Assembly (NCBI RefSeq): GCF_007565055.1 | Contig: NC_044554.1 | Location: 140,181,463 to 140,245,462, forward strand | Reading direction: 5' to 3' | From: Rhinopithecus roxellana | Lineage: Eukaryota > Chordata > Mammalia > Primates > Cercopithecidae | Length of the DNA stretch: 64,000 bases | Part shown: positions 49,177 to 61,359 of the stretch, in pieces | Position numbering within the stretch: the stretch's first letter is position 1 | Layout of the letters: every line of letters starts with the position of its first letter | The notes under the pieces: model-generated | What the model was told of the DNA's origin: nothing | Seen by the model: only the letters and a program-made list of their open reading frames with translations | Database searches by the model: none | Position numbers and translations under genes: made by a program

Positions 49177-50084
49177 TAATACAATAATTCCTCTTCTAAA
49201 TTAACTGTGAGGCTACAGTCAGGAATTGGTTTTGGTAATTGTAAAGTCCAGCTGAAGTGCTGGTGGAAACTCTATACTGATAAGCGCTTGGCAATTATAG
49301 TTATGTCCCTATTGAATTGATCAAATACATGCTGCATACTTAGCTATATCCAAAACTGGCAGAAATTTGTCTTCAGTGATTAAAACAGTTATCACTGCCC
49401 AGTCCTAAAAGATTTATAAACACTGTATACATTTAGAAACCCCTTGTCAATCTAAAACAAAACAAAACAACAACAACAAAAAAGACAATGGCAGCATGTT
49501 TTTAATTATGCCTAATTGAAAAAGAAATAAAATCATTTGGAAGTTAGGTAAAGAAAAGGGGATGAAAAATCTGATAATCAGTTGTTATGCTAAAGAAAAT
49601 AAAATTCTTCTTAATGTAAATTTTATAAACAATACCAGAGTGCTTTAAAAATACAGTTAAATAATCATACTGTTTTACTGTTTTGGCAAAAGTTCCCTTT
49701 AGCATAGAAAATAAATATCACTCATATTGCTTTCATTTTGCTTTATGTGTTCAAATGGGATATATACCAGCTCTGCACATCATCAAAATATGTAATTATG
49801 TGGTTAATTATCACAACATAGTGTTATTCTTATTAACTTTAAATGTTTTATTTTGTGATTATTAAAAAACAAATTTAAAAATAAGGAGTATTCATTGCTT
49901 TCATCACACATTAATTAAATATGTTTTGCTGAGGGTCTGTTGAGTACAAAGAATTATGCTGTAATAGTATATATTTTTTCCAATTTTTCTTTCTAACTTG
50001 ATTTCTTATTTCCTTAGCAATCAAAGCATATGGACTATATTTTAATTCTACAGACATTGTATTAGGCAGAACAGCTACCAATAC
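49177..50084. other. DGKB intron, no recognised feature
   Basis: AT-rich, with an (AAAAC/AAC)n patch at about 49456-49483. Confidence 0.4.
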
Positions 50085-50180
50085 CCAATCCCTGAAATTT
50101 GTGATTATGTTTTGGTACGTGGCAAAAGGAACTATGCAGATGTAATTAAGGTTAAGAACTTTAAAATAGGAACATTAAGT
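50085..50180 (+). mobile_element. Possible MLT1/MaLR LTR fragment
   Basis: 'ttttggtacgtggcaaaagg' then 'aactatgcagatgtaattaa' and 'ggttaagaactttaaaatag' follow the start of MLT1-class LTRs. Confidence 0.55.
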
Positions 50181-50555
50181 CCAATAAATTCTTCAAAGTA
50201 AAGAACTACTACATGCAGAAGATATATGCTGACCGGGACACCCTGTAGTTCGAAGGAAGGCTCCTCACGGTGTGTGATGGAGCTGTGGGCGGGAAAACAA
50301 GAGAGAAGGCCATTGGCTGAGAGCTCAGGGGCTCGTTCTCTCTGTGCTGCCATCTCTAGGTGAGAAACTCCAGTGTTGGAACCTGGCCTTCAATGTTGTC
50401 ATAATAAGGTAGAGTCTCTTTTATTTAATTCCAATAAGCAAGTAGGTCAGCGTGATCTAAAACTTTTTAAATATATAGGAATGTCCTATGTGGACCTCCA
50501 TTTGTACTTTTGCTCCAGGTCCTGACAATTTCAGGTGTAGGCCTGAGATAATAAT
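50181..50555. other. DGKB intron, unassigned
   Basis: Could be the decayed remainder of the LTR to the left. No clear match. Confidence 0.35.
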
Positions 50556-50735
50556 TTGAAGAACGAGCTTATTGAATGCTTACTCAATGTCCTCTGTGTG
50601 TTGGATATCATGCAAACAGCTTGGCATGTACTATTTTTTTTTAATTCAGATAATTCTTTGAGGTAGGAATAATGTGTTTACACATTTTAGAGATGAGTAA
50701 ATGACATTACAGGAGTAGAGTGATCTTACTAACGA
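50556..50735 (+). mobile_element. MIR element
   Basis: 'gcttattgaatgcttactca' then 'tttgaggtaggaataatgtg' and 'acacattttagagatgagta' follow the MIR core and 3' half. Confidence 0.75.
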
Positions 50736-50814
50736 ATCTTACTAATGGAAAGCATTCCTGTGAAATCTGTTGACTAAAGGGAGGGTAGAAATAGTTGTCT
50801 TCCCCAATTTCCTC

Positions 50815-50985
50815 TTGTTTTGTTTATTTTCTTTAGAGATGCCCAGGCTGGAGTGCAGTGGCTATCCACAGGCATGATCATAGTGAACTGCAGCCTTGCA
50901 CTCCTGGGCTCAAGTGCATCCACCTACCTCAGCTTCTCCAGTAGCTGGAACTACAGGTTTAGGCCACTGTGCTCAGCTTCCTCCT
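50815..50985 (-). mobile_element. Alu monomer (FLAM/FRAM type), antisense
   Basis: A single 7SL-derived arm: 'gcccaggctggagtgcagtg', 'gctatccacaggcatgatca', 'gcagccttgcactcctgggc'. The 'gctatccacaggc' part is 7SL-like and missing from dimeric Alu, so this is an early monomer. Confidence 0.8.
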
Positions 50986-53494
50986 GTTTCTAGCCACACT
51001 CTAATCAAAAATAACAAAAGTTTTCTTAAATTATATTGGTCCCAGAAGAATAGTAATGATATTTGCTACAGTTTCAGTTTCCATCTGTACTTTAGGAGGA
51101 ATAGCACCCAAACTCAGAACTCTAGTTCTTGATTCTGCAAAGTTTTTATCATAATAAAATCTTTTTGTTTTGTCAGTATGACTTCTTTCTGGAGTCTGAG
51201 GTATGCATCGGACATGAATTCAAGTTCAGTCATCTTTCGTCTACTTTGTATTTACACAAAAAATTACGTCTAAACTACAAATCGTTTTTGTCTCAGGTTT
51301 CACCTCTGATAGGCTGGTAGCAGCTGTCTGAATAGTCCTGTCAGGAGGGACCAAGGAGCTGCATGTAGATGCAGTAAGAAAGAGCACAATTAGAAGAGGA
51401 GACTGGGGATATGCCTACCATGAATTTCTTATCCATAATCAGTAGAGCTGAGCACTTGTGCACAGATACACAAACAGTGGCACTTTTTTTTTTTTTTTGT
51501 CCACCAAAGGATTATTCAACAAGCCACATACAACCTATAGAGAGGAAGATTCCTCTCTATTCGCTCAAATACATAGTTTTTTTTTTTTTTTTTGCATTTC
51601 CATTATCTGTTGCTCATAATCTTTTCAGTGCTTACATATGTGCATGCCTCTACACACACATAAACACACACACACACACACACACAAAAACATATCCTTA
51701 AGTTCATAAAACTATAGTTTGCTTTATGGAAGGAAAACACTTGATCCTATTCACAGGGGTAATGTTTAGACATCGCTATTGATAGGTATAACCAGCTTAG
51801 AAAATTTACTGATTTATTAAGGACCAGAATAGCAACTCACAGGAAATTGAACATTTGGAGAACCCAACAGATAACGTTTAAGAGAGGAGTATTTATGATA
51901 TGAAGGAACATAAAGCTTATGTTTTTACTCCCTTGGGTTTTCTTTTGTAGTTCTAGATTGGGGAGAACTAACAGAGAGTGCTTGAAGCATAGATGTGACT
52001 AGGACAATATCTCTGAATCTCTGAATGGCCTATGGTGGTGACCCTCAGCCAGAGTGAACTGTCCAGCAGCAATGGTGCCCAGTGGACAGCAACAGTGGAA
52101 CAGAGGATGAGGAAGGGGCCAGGAGGGATCCTTTAGGAAATTAAGAAAAGGATAAAAATATGATAAAAATGTGGTGTCCAGGCAAGAAATGGGATAACCT
52201 CATCCCTGTTTTTACTGACAATTTGGTAATATTTTGACAGTTTTGAATAAGAACTTCCTTCTCCTTTTCTTTTGGAGTACACTGTGGTAGTGAAAGACCT
52301 GTGGTAAAAAAACAAGGTTCAACTGGAATACTGCTTTTTATTTTTCTATTTTCAGTAAGATCTCCTGTTTAAAATGGATTGTTTTACTCTCAGGGAAGAA
52401 CATCTGAGGAGATCACAGGGTCTCTAAATATCATTTCTTGTCCCTCCACATCTTTTTGGGGGGAACTGATGCCTGGTTATATCTGAAGTAGACCAGTTCC
52501 TAAAGCAATACCTAAGAAAGTCAGTGTTTCCTAGGTCAACTTGACTTGCATCAAATGATATTTAGAATCAGTTTTAAACTTGTAGTGTATTTCAATCAAT
52601 TATGATCATATTTTGCAGCATATATCATAAAGTCCAAATCATTTTAGCTTAAAGAAAACAGAGGTCTATTATTTTTTCACTTAGAATAAGTCAGGAGGTG
52701 TGTAGTCTTATATGTTGGCTTTCCAGTGACATCAGGGGCCCAGATTCCTGTCTTTCTGCTCTGCCATCTTCAATGTGTGGTTTCTAACCTCATGATCCAA
52801 AGTAGTTACTTTGGCTCCAGCCCACATATCAATGTACTAGGCCAGTAGAATGAAGAAACTAAGGAGAACAAAAGGAGGCTCCTTCCTAACTGAGTCAACT
52901 TTCTTTAAGCATTTGTCCTGAAGGTCCCACACAATATTTTTGCGTATATCTTATAGGCCAAAACTTAGTTATGTGGACACACAAAATTTCAGAAGAGGCT
53001 GGAAGATGTTATCTTTTAGCTGAATGCATTATCATCCTGGAATTAAAATCTGAGTTCTAATGGTAAGGGAGAAAGAGAGCATGGCTATTAAGCGGTGTCA
53101 TTTGGCATAGCCTGTCAACAGAGGACGTGCTAATTGGCATTCATACTGATGTTTTAATAAAGCATGTAGTGTGCTTATGAGGAACAAGATTGACTGCACT
53201 TTGGTCATCATTAATCATGGACTGAAAGGCTTTTGAAGATGAGGTATGTACCGACCAACATTCAGTAACAACACACTTAGTCATTCCTACCTTAATTTTA
53301 GGTGCACGATACCAAATGCTAGCATATTTGAGGAACAGTCCAATCTAATTTAATTCATGTAAGTAAATGTTTAGATAAGACAATGATAAATTTGAAAATC
53401 AGTGTGGTTTAATGATCGGTTAGTTAAACATATATCAAATAAATAACTTTTTCTACCTTAGCATTTTTAAAATTCTGGACCTAAGATTATTATG
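50986..53494. other. DGKB intron with simple repeats
   Basis: T16-type runs near 51484-51499 and 51577-51593 and a (CA)n tract at about 51653-51686. 52700-52880 may be a decayed LTR or MER element, family not assigned. Otherwise unassigned. Confidence 0.4.
51653..51686. repeat. (CA)n microsatellite
   Basis: About 15 CA units with one early interruption ('ataaacac'). Confidence 0.9.
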
Positions 53495-53722
53495 TAATAT
53501 TTAGGGCAAGGATTGGCAAAATACAGCTTACAGGCCAAGTTTGTTTTACTTCCTTTTTTGTAAATAAAGTTTTTTTGAAACACAGTTACTCTCATATGTT
53601 TACATATTTTCAGTGGCTGCTTTCACTCTATATCAGCAGAACCTAGTAGTTGTATTAGACACCCCCACCACTAAACTCAACGTGTTTATTATCTGGATTC
53701 ATACAGACAATGTTTGCTGATC
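53495..53722 (-). mobile_element. hAT-type non-autonomous DNA transposon
   Basis: 'aaggattggcaaaatacagc', 'ttgtaaataaagtttttttg' and 'acaatgtttgctgatccctg' give a familiar MER1-group pattern with complementary ends. Exact subfamily not claimed; orientation tentative. Confidence 0.65.
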
Positions 53723-53914
53723 CCTGGCATAGGCAAAACAAAATACAGGACACAATGAATTTCCATCATATTTAGAAGTTAGGGCCCACAGAAATCACCT
53801 GAAAAGTTGCTTAATACTTACTTAATTATATAGCAGATTAATCCATTTTTAACGACTCTGATGTTCCTAAAGAATGGCAAATTCCTTCCTAAAACAGACT
53901 AAAGCTTTACCTCA

Positions 53915-54136
53915 GTGGTTCTCAACTGAGGTCAATTGTGTCTGCCAGAGACATCTGGTAATATGTAGAGACCTTTTTAGTTGTCACAAGTTGGGGTTGG
54001 GAGGTGGCTGCCACAGGCATTCGATGGGTGGAGGTCAGGGATGCTGCTAAACATCCTACAATGCACAGGACTGCCACTCAACACAAGGAACTATCTGGCA
54101 CAAAAGTCACTAGTGCTAAGACTGAGAAACTCTATG
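53915..54136 (+). mobile_element. MER20 DNA transposon, sense
   Basis: Starts 'cagtggttctcaactgaggt', contains 'gatgctgctaaacatcctac' and 'aatgcacaggactgccactc', and ends 'taagactgagaaactctatg'. A full-length-like second copy of the MER20 at 44038-44260, in opposite orientation. Confidence 0.92.
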
Positions 54137-54999
54137 GTAAGTGAGAACTCCGTAGGACTGAATAGGTAGTTGTCAATAATCAAAAGGAGAAACCACTTTC
54201 CTTAAAGGTAAAATAATTGTGGCATTCTTTCTTGGTGGTGGAGATTTTGCTGTATTCCTTCCTTGTTTTTATTCTCTAAATGAAAACACCATTTTTACCT
54301 GAATTAGTAGCTCAAAGTTTGCCATTAATCACTTCAAATGGGCTGACACAGTGTTTCACCCACAATGTCATGCATGTTGTATGCTAACTCCTGAGTTGTG
54401 TTCTGAGAGAGAAAAATGAATTCCATGGCCAAAAGAACTAGAGGAAGAACACTCACAATATCATCATCTGGGAGGTTCACTGTTTACCTCCCAGATATTA
54501 ATGGCACTCAGAAGACTGGTGGTGAAGAAACTTAGGAACTCTAGAGATGTGAAACCTGATGAAGCTGCTATTTGTAGACTAGTTCCAGGGACGATGTACT
54601 AGGTCAGAGGAGAAGCAATCATGGCAGAATCTTCTAAACAGTGTTTCATGGATGACTTATTCAAACATGGTTCTCAGAGTGAAAAATAAAATAATTCCTA
54701 AGTAAATGAGTTTAGAGATTACTAGCTTTTACAGAGGTTAACAAGTTTAATTATAGCAAGTGTTTTTACCCACTTTTTTCTGTGTGTGATAAACCATATT
54801 GGCAATCACAGATCCCTTCTCAAATTAATGTGATTAAATACATAAAGCAAAATTTTTAGGGTATCAAAGGAAATAAATTGTATTGAAGTGTAATTAACAA
54901 AACATAAAAATAAATTGGTGATATATGAATTTAAATATCTCTTTATTATCACATTAAATAATAAGAGCTAGCAGTAGGTCTACTAACTACCATACTTTT
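54137..54999. other. DGKB intron, no recognised feature
   Basis: AT-rich DNA immediately upstream of L1B. It supplies the 14-bp target site. Confidence 0.45.
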
Positions 55000-55380
55000 A
55001 AAATAGTAGTGAGGGGGGCACCCAAGACGCTCGAATAGGAACAGCTCCAGCCTCCAGTTCCCAGCGCAAGTGACACAGATGGGTGATTTCTGCATTTTCA
55101 ACTGAGGTACCGGGTTCATCTCACTGGGGCATGTCGGACAGTTGGTGCTGATCCATGGGTGCAGCCCAACCAGTGAGAGGTGAAGCAGGGTGAGGCATCG
55201 TCTCACCTGGGAAGTGCAAGGGGGGAGGGAATTCCTTTTCCTAGCCAAGGGAAATTGAGACATACAACACCTGGAAAATCGGGTAACTCCCACCCTGATA
55301 CCACGCTTTACCAAGGGTCTTAGCAAATGGCACACCAGGAGATTATATCCCACATCAGGCCTGGAGGGTCCCACGCCCAT
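54949..55380 (-). other. Antisense open frame from L1B 5'UTR into flank (ORF0-like)
   Basis: 143 codons starting MGVGPSRPDVGYNLL in the reversed 5'UTR, running past the L1 5' end at 55014 into 65 bases of flanking intron. Its start resembles the 24176 frame of L1A and lies at the equivalent position. It resembles the primate L1 antisense ORF0, which is known to extend into flanking DNA. No evidence of expression. Confidence 0.4.
55000..55013. repeat. Left target-site duplication of L1B
   Basis: 'aaaatagtagtgag', repeated exactly at 61515-61528. Confidence 0.95.
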
Positions 55381-56043
55381 GGAACCTCCATTATTGCTAG
55401 CACAGCAGTCTGAGATCTAACTGCAAGGCAGGGGCGAGGCTGGGGGAGGGGCACCCACCATTGCTGAGGCTTAAGTAGGTAAACAAAGCCACCAGGAAGC
55501 TCGAATTGGGTGGAGCCCACCGCAGCTCAAGGAGGCCTGCCTGCCTCTGTAGACTACATCTCTGGGGACAGGGCATAGCTAAACAAAAAGCAGCAGAAAC
55601 CTCTGCAGACGTAAAATTCCCTGTCTGACAGCTTTGAAGAGAGCATTGGTTCGCCCAGCACAGAGATTGAGATCTGAGAATGGACACACTGCCTGCTCAA
55701 GTGGGTCCCTGACCCCTGAGTAGCCTAACTAGGAGACATCATCTACTAGGTGCAGACCGTCACCTCACACCTCACATGGCTGGGTACACCCCTGAGACGA
55801 AGCTTTCAGAGCAAGAATCAAACAGCAACACTCACTGTTCAGCAATATTCTATCTTCTGCAGCCTCTGCTGCTGATACCCAGGCAAACAGGGTCTGGAGT
55901 GGACCTCAAGCAAACTCCAACAGACCTGTAGCTGAGGGTCCTGACTGTTAGAAGGAAAACTAACAAACAGAAGGGACACCCACACCAAAACCCCATCTGT
56001 ACATCACCATCATCAAAGACCAAAGGCAGATACAACCATAAAG
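55014..56043 (+). promoter_or_regulatory. L1B 5'UTR
   Basis: About 1.03 kb, aligned by eye with the L1A 5'UTR. The YY1-type motif reads 'caagacgctcg' rather than 'caagatggccg', which would be expected to weaken or misplace sense initiation. Any antisense promoter would fire toward lower coordinates, in the DGKB direction. Confidence 0.75.
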
Positions 56044-57059
56044 ATGGGGAAAAAGCAGTGCAAAAAAGCTGGAAATTCAAAAAATCAGAGCACATCTCCC
56101 CTTCCAAAGGAGCACAGCTCATCACCAGCAACAGAACAAATCTGGATGGAGAATGACTGACAAGTTGAGAGAAGAAGGCTTCAGTCAATCAAACTTCTCA
56201 GAGCTAAAGGTGGAACTACTTAACCAGCACAAAGAAACTAAAAACCTTGAAAAAAGAATGGATGATTGGATAACTAGAATAATCAATGCAGAGAAGACCT
56301 TAAAAGAGCTGATAGAGATGAAAACCATGACACGAGAACTATGTGACAAATGCACAAGCTTCAGTAACCGACTCGATCAACTGGAAGAAAGAGTATCAGT
56401 GATTTAAGATCAAATGAATGAAATGAAGTGAAAAGACAAATTTAGAGAAAAAAGAGTGAAAAGAAATGAACAAAGCTTCCAAGAAATATGGGACTATGTG
56501 AAAAGAACAACTCTACATCTGATTGGTGCACCTGAAAGTGAAAGGGAGAATGGAACCAAGCTGGAAAACTCTCTGCAGGATATTATCCAGGAGAATGTCC
56601 CCAACCTAGAAAAGCAGGCCAACATTCAAATTTAGGAAGTACAGAGAACACCACAAAGATACCCCTCAAGAAGAGCAGCTCCAAGACACATAACTGTCAG
56701 ATTCATCAAAGTTGAAATGAAGGAAAAAATGTTAAGGGCAGTCAGAGAGAAAGGTCTGGTTACCCACAAAGGGAAGCCCATCAGACTAACAACAGATCTC
56801 TCTGCAGAAAGTCTACAAGCCAGAAGAGAGTGGGGACCAATATTCAACATTCTTAAAAAAAAGAATTTTCAACGCAGAATTTCATATTCAGACAAACTAA
56901 GCTTCATAAGTGAAGGAGAAATAAAATCCTTTACAGACAAGCAAATGCTTAAGAGATTTTGTCACCATCAGGCCTGCCCTACGAGAGATCACGAAGGAAG
57001 CACTAAACATGGAAAGGAACAACAGGTACCAGCCATTGCAAAAACATGCCAAAATGTAA
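56044..57059 (+). pseudogene. L1B ORF1, frameshifted
   Basis: ATG at 56044 in the normal context. A two-base loss near 56155 (compared with L1A 'gactttgacgag') gives an early stop. The frame reopens from 56153 to a TAA at 56405 that replaces a GAG codon. Later parts (56717-56950) again resemble the RNA-binding C-terminal domain. Not functional. Confidence 0.92.
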
Positions 57060-58186
57060 AGTCTATCGATGCTAGGAAGAAACTGCATCAACTAAAGAGC
57101 AAAATAACTAGCTAATTTCATAATGATAGGATCAAGTTCACACATAACAATATTAACCTTAATGTAATGTAAATGGACTAAATGCTCCAATTAAAAGACA
57201 CAAACTGGCAAACTGGATAAAGAGTCAAGACCCATCAGTCTGCTGTATTCAGGACACCCATCTCACATGCAGAGACACACATAGGCTCAAAATAAAGGGA
57301 TGGAGGAAGATCTACCAAGCAAATGGAAAAAAAAAAAAAAAAAAAAAAAAGCAGGGGTTTCAATCCTAGTTTCTGATAAAACAGACTTTAAACCATCAAA
57401 GATCAAAAGAGACAAAGAAGGCCATTACATAATGATAAAGGGATCAATTCAACAGGAAGAGCTAACTATCCTAAATATATATGCACCCAATACAGGAGCA
57501 CCCAGATTCATAAAGCAAGTCCTTAGAGACTTACAAAGAGACTTAGACTCCCATACAATAATAATGGGAGACTTTAACAACCCACTGTCAACATTGGACA
57601 GATCAACAAGACAGAAAGTTAACAAGGATATCCAGGAATTGAACTCAACTCTGCACCAAGCAGACCTAATAGACATCTACAGAACTCTCCACCCCAAAGC
57701 AACAGAATATACATTCTTCTCAGCACCACATCGCACTTATTCCAAAATTGACCACATAGTTGGAAGTAAAGCACCCCTCAACAAATGTAAAAGAACAGAA
57801 ATGATAACAAACTGTCTCTCAGACCACAGTGCAGTCAAACTAGAACTCAGGACTAAGAAACTCAATCAAAACTACTCAACTACATGGAAACTGAACAACC
57901 TGCTCCTGAATGACTACTGGGTACATAACGAAGGCAGAAATAAAGATGTTCTTTGAAGCCAATGAGAACAAAGATACAACATACCAGAATCTCTGGGACA
58001 CATTTCAAGCAGTGTGTAGAGGGAAATGTATAGCACTAAATGCCCACAAGAGAAAGCAGGAAAGATCTAAAATGGATGCCCTAACACCACAATTAAAAGA
58101 ACTAGAGAAGCAAGAGCAAACACATTCAAAAGCTAGCAGAAGGCAAGAAATAACTAAGATCAGAGCAGAACTAAAGGAGATAGAGA

Positions 58187-58187
<1 letters not shown>

Positions 58188-58221
<34 letters not shown>
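58188..58221 (+). repeat. A34 homopolymer inside L1B ORF2
   Basis: The equivalent L1A position has a short interrupted A-run ('gacacaaaaaaccctcc'), so this is a post-insertion expansion. Confidence 0.95.
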
Positions 58222-58223
<2 letters not shown>

Positions 58224-59685
58224 CAAAAAATCAATAAATCCAGGAGCTGTTTTTTTGAAAAGTTCAACAAAATTGATAGACCGCTAGCAAGACTAATAAA
58301 GAAGAAAAGAGAGAAGAATCAAATAGATGCAATAAAGAATGATAAAGGGGATATCACCACCGACCCCACAGAAATACAAACTACCATCAGAGAATACTAT
58401 AAACACCTCTATGCAAATAAATTAGAAAACCTAGTGAAATGGATAATTTCCTGGACACTTACACTCTCCCAAGACTAAACCAGGAAGAAGTTGAATCCCT
58501 GAATAGACCAATAGCAGGCTCTGAAATTGAGGCAGTAATTAATAGCCTACCAACCAAAAAGGTCCAGGACCAGGCAGATTCATAGCTGAATTCTACCAGA
58601 GGTACAAGGAGGAGTTGGTACCATTCCTTCTGGAACTATTCAAATCAATAGAAAAAGAGGGAATCCTCCCTAACTCATTTTACGAGGCCAACATCATCCT
58701 GGTACCAAAGCCTGGCAGAGGTACAACAAAAAAAGAGAATTTTAGATCAATATCCCTGATGAACATCGATGCAATAATCCTCAGTAAAATACTGGCAAAC
58801 CTAATCCAGCAGCACATCAAAAAGCTTATCCACCATGATCAAGTGGGCTTCATCCCTGGGATGCAAGGCTGGTTCAACATACGCAAATCAATAAACGTAA
58901 TCCAGCATGTAAACAGAACCAAAGACAAAAACCACATGATTATCTCAATAGATGCAGAAAAGGCCTCTGACAAAATTCAACAGCCCTTCATGTTAAAACT
59001 CTCAATAAATTCGGTATTGATGGTACGCATCTCAAAATAATAAGAGCTATTTATGACAAACCCATAGCCAATATCATATTGAATGGGCAAAAACTGGAAG
59101 CATTCCCTTTGAAAACTGGCACAAGACAGGGATGCCCTCTCTCCCCACTCCTATTCAACATAGTGTTGGAAGTTCTGGCTAGGACAATCAGGCCTAGCCT
59201 GAAATAAAGCGTATTCAGTTAGGAAAAGAAGAAGTCAAATTTCCCCTGTTTGCAGATAACATGATTGTATATTTAGAAAACCCCATCATCTCAGGCCAAA
59301 ATCTCTTTAAGCTGATAAGCAACTTCAGCAAAGTCTCAGGATGCAAAATCAATGTGCAAAAATCACAAGCATTCTTATACACCAGTAACAGACAAACAGA
59401 GAGCCAAATCGTGAATGAACTCCCATTCACAATAGCTTCAAAGTGAATAAAATACCTAGGCATCCAACTTATAAGGGATGTAAAGGACCTCTTCAAGGAG
59501 AACTACAAACCACTGCTCAGGGAAATAAAAGAGGACACAAACAAATGGATGAACATTCCATGCTCATGGATAGAAAGAATCAATATTGTGAAAATGGCCA
59601 TACTGCCCAAGGTAATTTACAGATTCAATGCCATCCCCATTAAGCTACCAAAGACTTTCTTCACAGAATTGGAAAAAACTGCTTT

Positions 59686-59698
59686 AAAGTTGATATGG
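59686..59698. repeat. Left target-site duplication of the nested AluY
   Basis: 'aaagttgatatgg' matches 'aaagttcatatgg' at 59993-60005 with one change. The L1 sequence just before it ends 'gcttt', giving an L1-endonuclease-type TTT/AAAG site. Confidence 0.93.
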
Positions 59699-59992
59699 GG
59701 CCGGGCGCGGTGGCTCAAGCCTGTAATCCCAGCACTTTGGGAGGCCGAGACGGGCAAATCACGAGGTCAGGAGATCGAGACCATCCTGGCTAACACGGTG
59801 AAACCCCGTCTCTACTAAAAATTACAAAAAACTAGCTGGGCATGGTGGCGGGCGCCTGTAGTCCCAGCTACCCGGGAGGCTGAGGCAGGAGAATGGCGTG
59901 AACCCGGGAGGCGGAGCTTGCAGTGAGCTGAAATCTGGCCACTGCACTCCAGCCTGGGAGACAGGGAGACTCCGTCTCAAAAAAAAAAAAAA
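59699..59992 (+). mobile_element. Young AluY inside L1B ORF2
   Basis: Complete Alu from 'ggccgggcgcggtggctcaa' to an A17 tail. It shares 'ggctcaagcctgtaatccc' with the 8241 AluY and has 'gaaatctggccactgcactc', one step from the 'gagatccggcc' form. It divides L1B ORF2 after the reverse-transcriptase region and must be younger than L1B. Confidence 0.95.
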
Positions 59993-61337
59993 AAAGTTCA
60001 TATGGAACCAAAAAAGAGCCCACATTGCCAAGACAATCCTAAGCCAAAAGAACAAAGCTGGAGGCATCACCCTACCTGACTTCAAACTATACTACAAGAC
60101 TACAGTAACCAAAACAGCATGGTACTGGTACCAAAACAGAGATACAGACCAATGGAACAGAACAGAGCCCTCAAAAATAATACCACCCATTTACAACCAT
60201 CTGATCTTTGACAAACCTGAGAAAAACAAGAAATGGGGAAAGTATTCCCTATTTAATAAATGGTGCTGGGAAAATTGGCTAGCCGTAAGTAGAAAGCTGA
60301 AACTGGATCCTTTCCTTACACTTTATACAAAAATTAATTCAAGATGGATTAAAGACTTAAATGTTAGACCTAAAACCATAAAAACCCCAGAAGAAAACCT
60401 AGGTAATACCATTCAGGACATAGGCATGGGCAAGGACTTCATGTCTAAAACACCAAAAGCAACGGCAACAAAAGCCAAAATTGACAAATGGGATCTAAGT
60501 AAACTAAAGAGCTTCTGCACAGCAAAAGAAACTACCATCAGAGTGATCAGGCAACCTACAGAATGGGAGAAAATTTTTGCAATCTACTCATCTGACAAAG
60601 GGCTAATATCCAGAACCTATGAAGAACTCAAACAAATTTACAAGAAAAAAACAACCCCATCAAAAAGTGGGCAAAGGATATGAACAGACAGTTCTCAAAA
60701 GAAAACATTTATAAAGCCAACAGACACATGAAAAAATGCTCATCATCACTCGCCATCAGAGACATGCAAATAAAAATCACAATGAGATACCATCTCACAC
60801 CAGTTAGAATGACAATCATTAAAAAATTAGGAAACAACAGGTGCTGGAGAGGATGTGGAGAAATAGGAACACTTTCACACTGTTGGTGGGACTGTAAACT
60901 AGTTCAACCATTGTAGAAAACAGTGTGGTGATTCCTCAAGGATCTAGAACTAGAAATACCATTTGACCCAGCCATCCCATTACTGGGTATGTACCCAAAG
61001 GATTGTAAATCATGCTGCTATAAAGACTCATGGACACGTATGTTTACTGCGGCACTATTCACAATAGCAAAGACTTGGAATCAACCCAAATGTCCATCAG
61101 TGACAGACTGGATTAAGAAAATATGGCACATATACACCATGGAATACTATGCAGCCATAAAAAAGGATGAGTTTGTGTCCTTTGTAGGGACATGGATGCA
61201 GCTGGAAACCACCATTCTCAGCAAACTATCGCAAGAACAGAAAACCAAACACTGTGTGTTCTCACTCATAGGTGGGAACTGAACAATGAGATCACTTGGA
61301 CACAAGAAGGGGAACATCACACACCAGGGCCTATTGT

Positions 61338-61359
61338 GGGGAAGGGGTAGGGGGGAGGG
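61338..61359 (+). other. G-quadruplex-forming tract in L1B 3'UTR
   Basis: Runs GGGG, GGGG, GGGGGG and GGG separated by one or two bases, part of the conserved L1 3'UTR polypurine tract. Confidence 0.8.

Larger units (their letters stand above)
57123..61282 (+). pseudogene. L1B ORF2, multiply disrupted and split by an Alu
   Basis: Begins at 57123 ('atgataggatcaagttcaca'). Visible lesions: a four-base insertion near 57162; an A24 expansion at about 57327-57350; a five-base loss near 57929; an A34 expansion at 58188-58221 where L1A has a short run; altered reverse-transcriptase motif (FADN near 59250-59261, the second catalytic Asp changed to Asn); a stop near 59444; and an AluY at 59699-59992. 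Frames stay open at 57300-57956 (endonuclease), 58615-59040 (reverse transcriptase) and 59998-60683 (post-RT region). The Cys-rich end (CWWDC near 60883) is in a separate frame. The usual ORF2 end is at 61280-61282. Confidence 0.93.

Noticed and set aside
55320..56188. Minus-strand frames across the L1B 5'UTR and ORF1 start
   Set aside because: Apart from the frame starting at 55380, they are complements of L1 5'UTR/ORF1 and differ between L1A and L1B.
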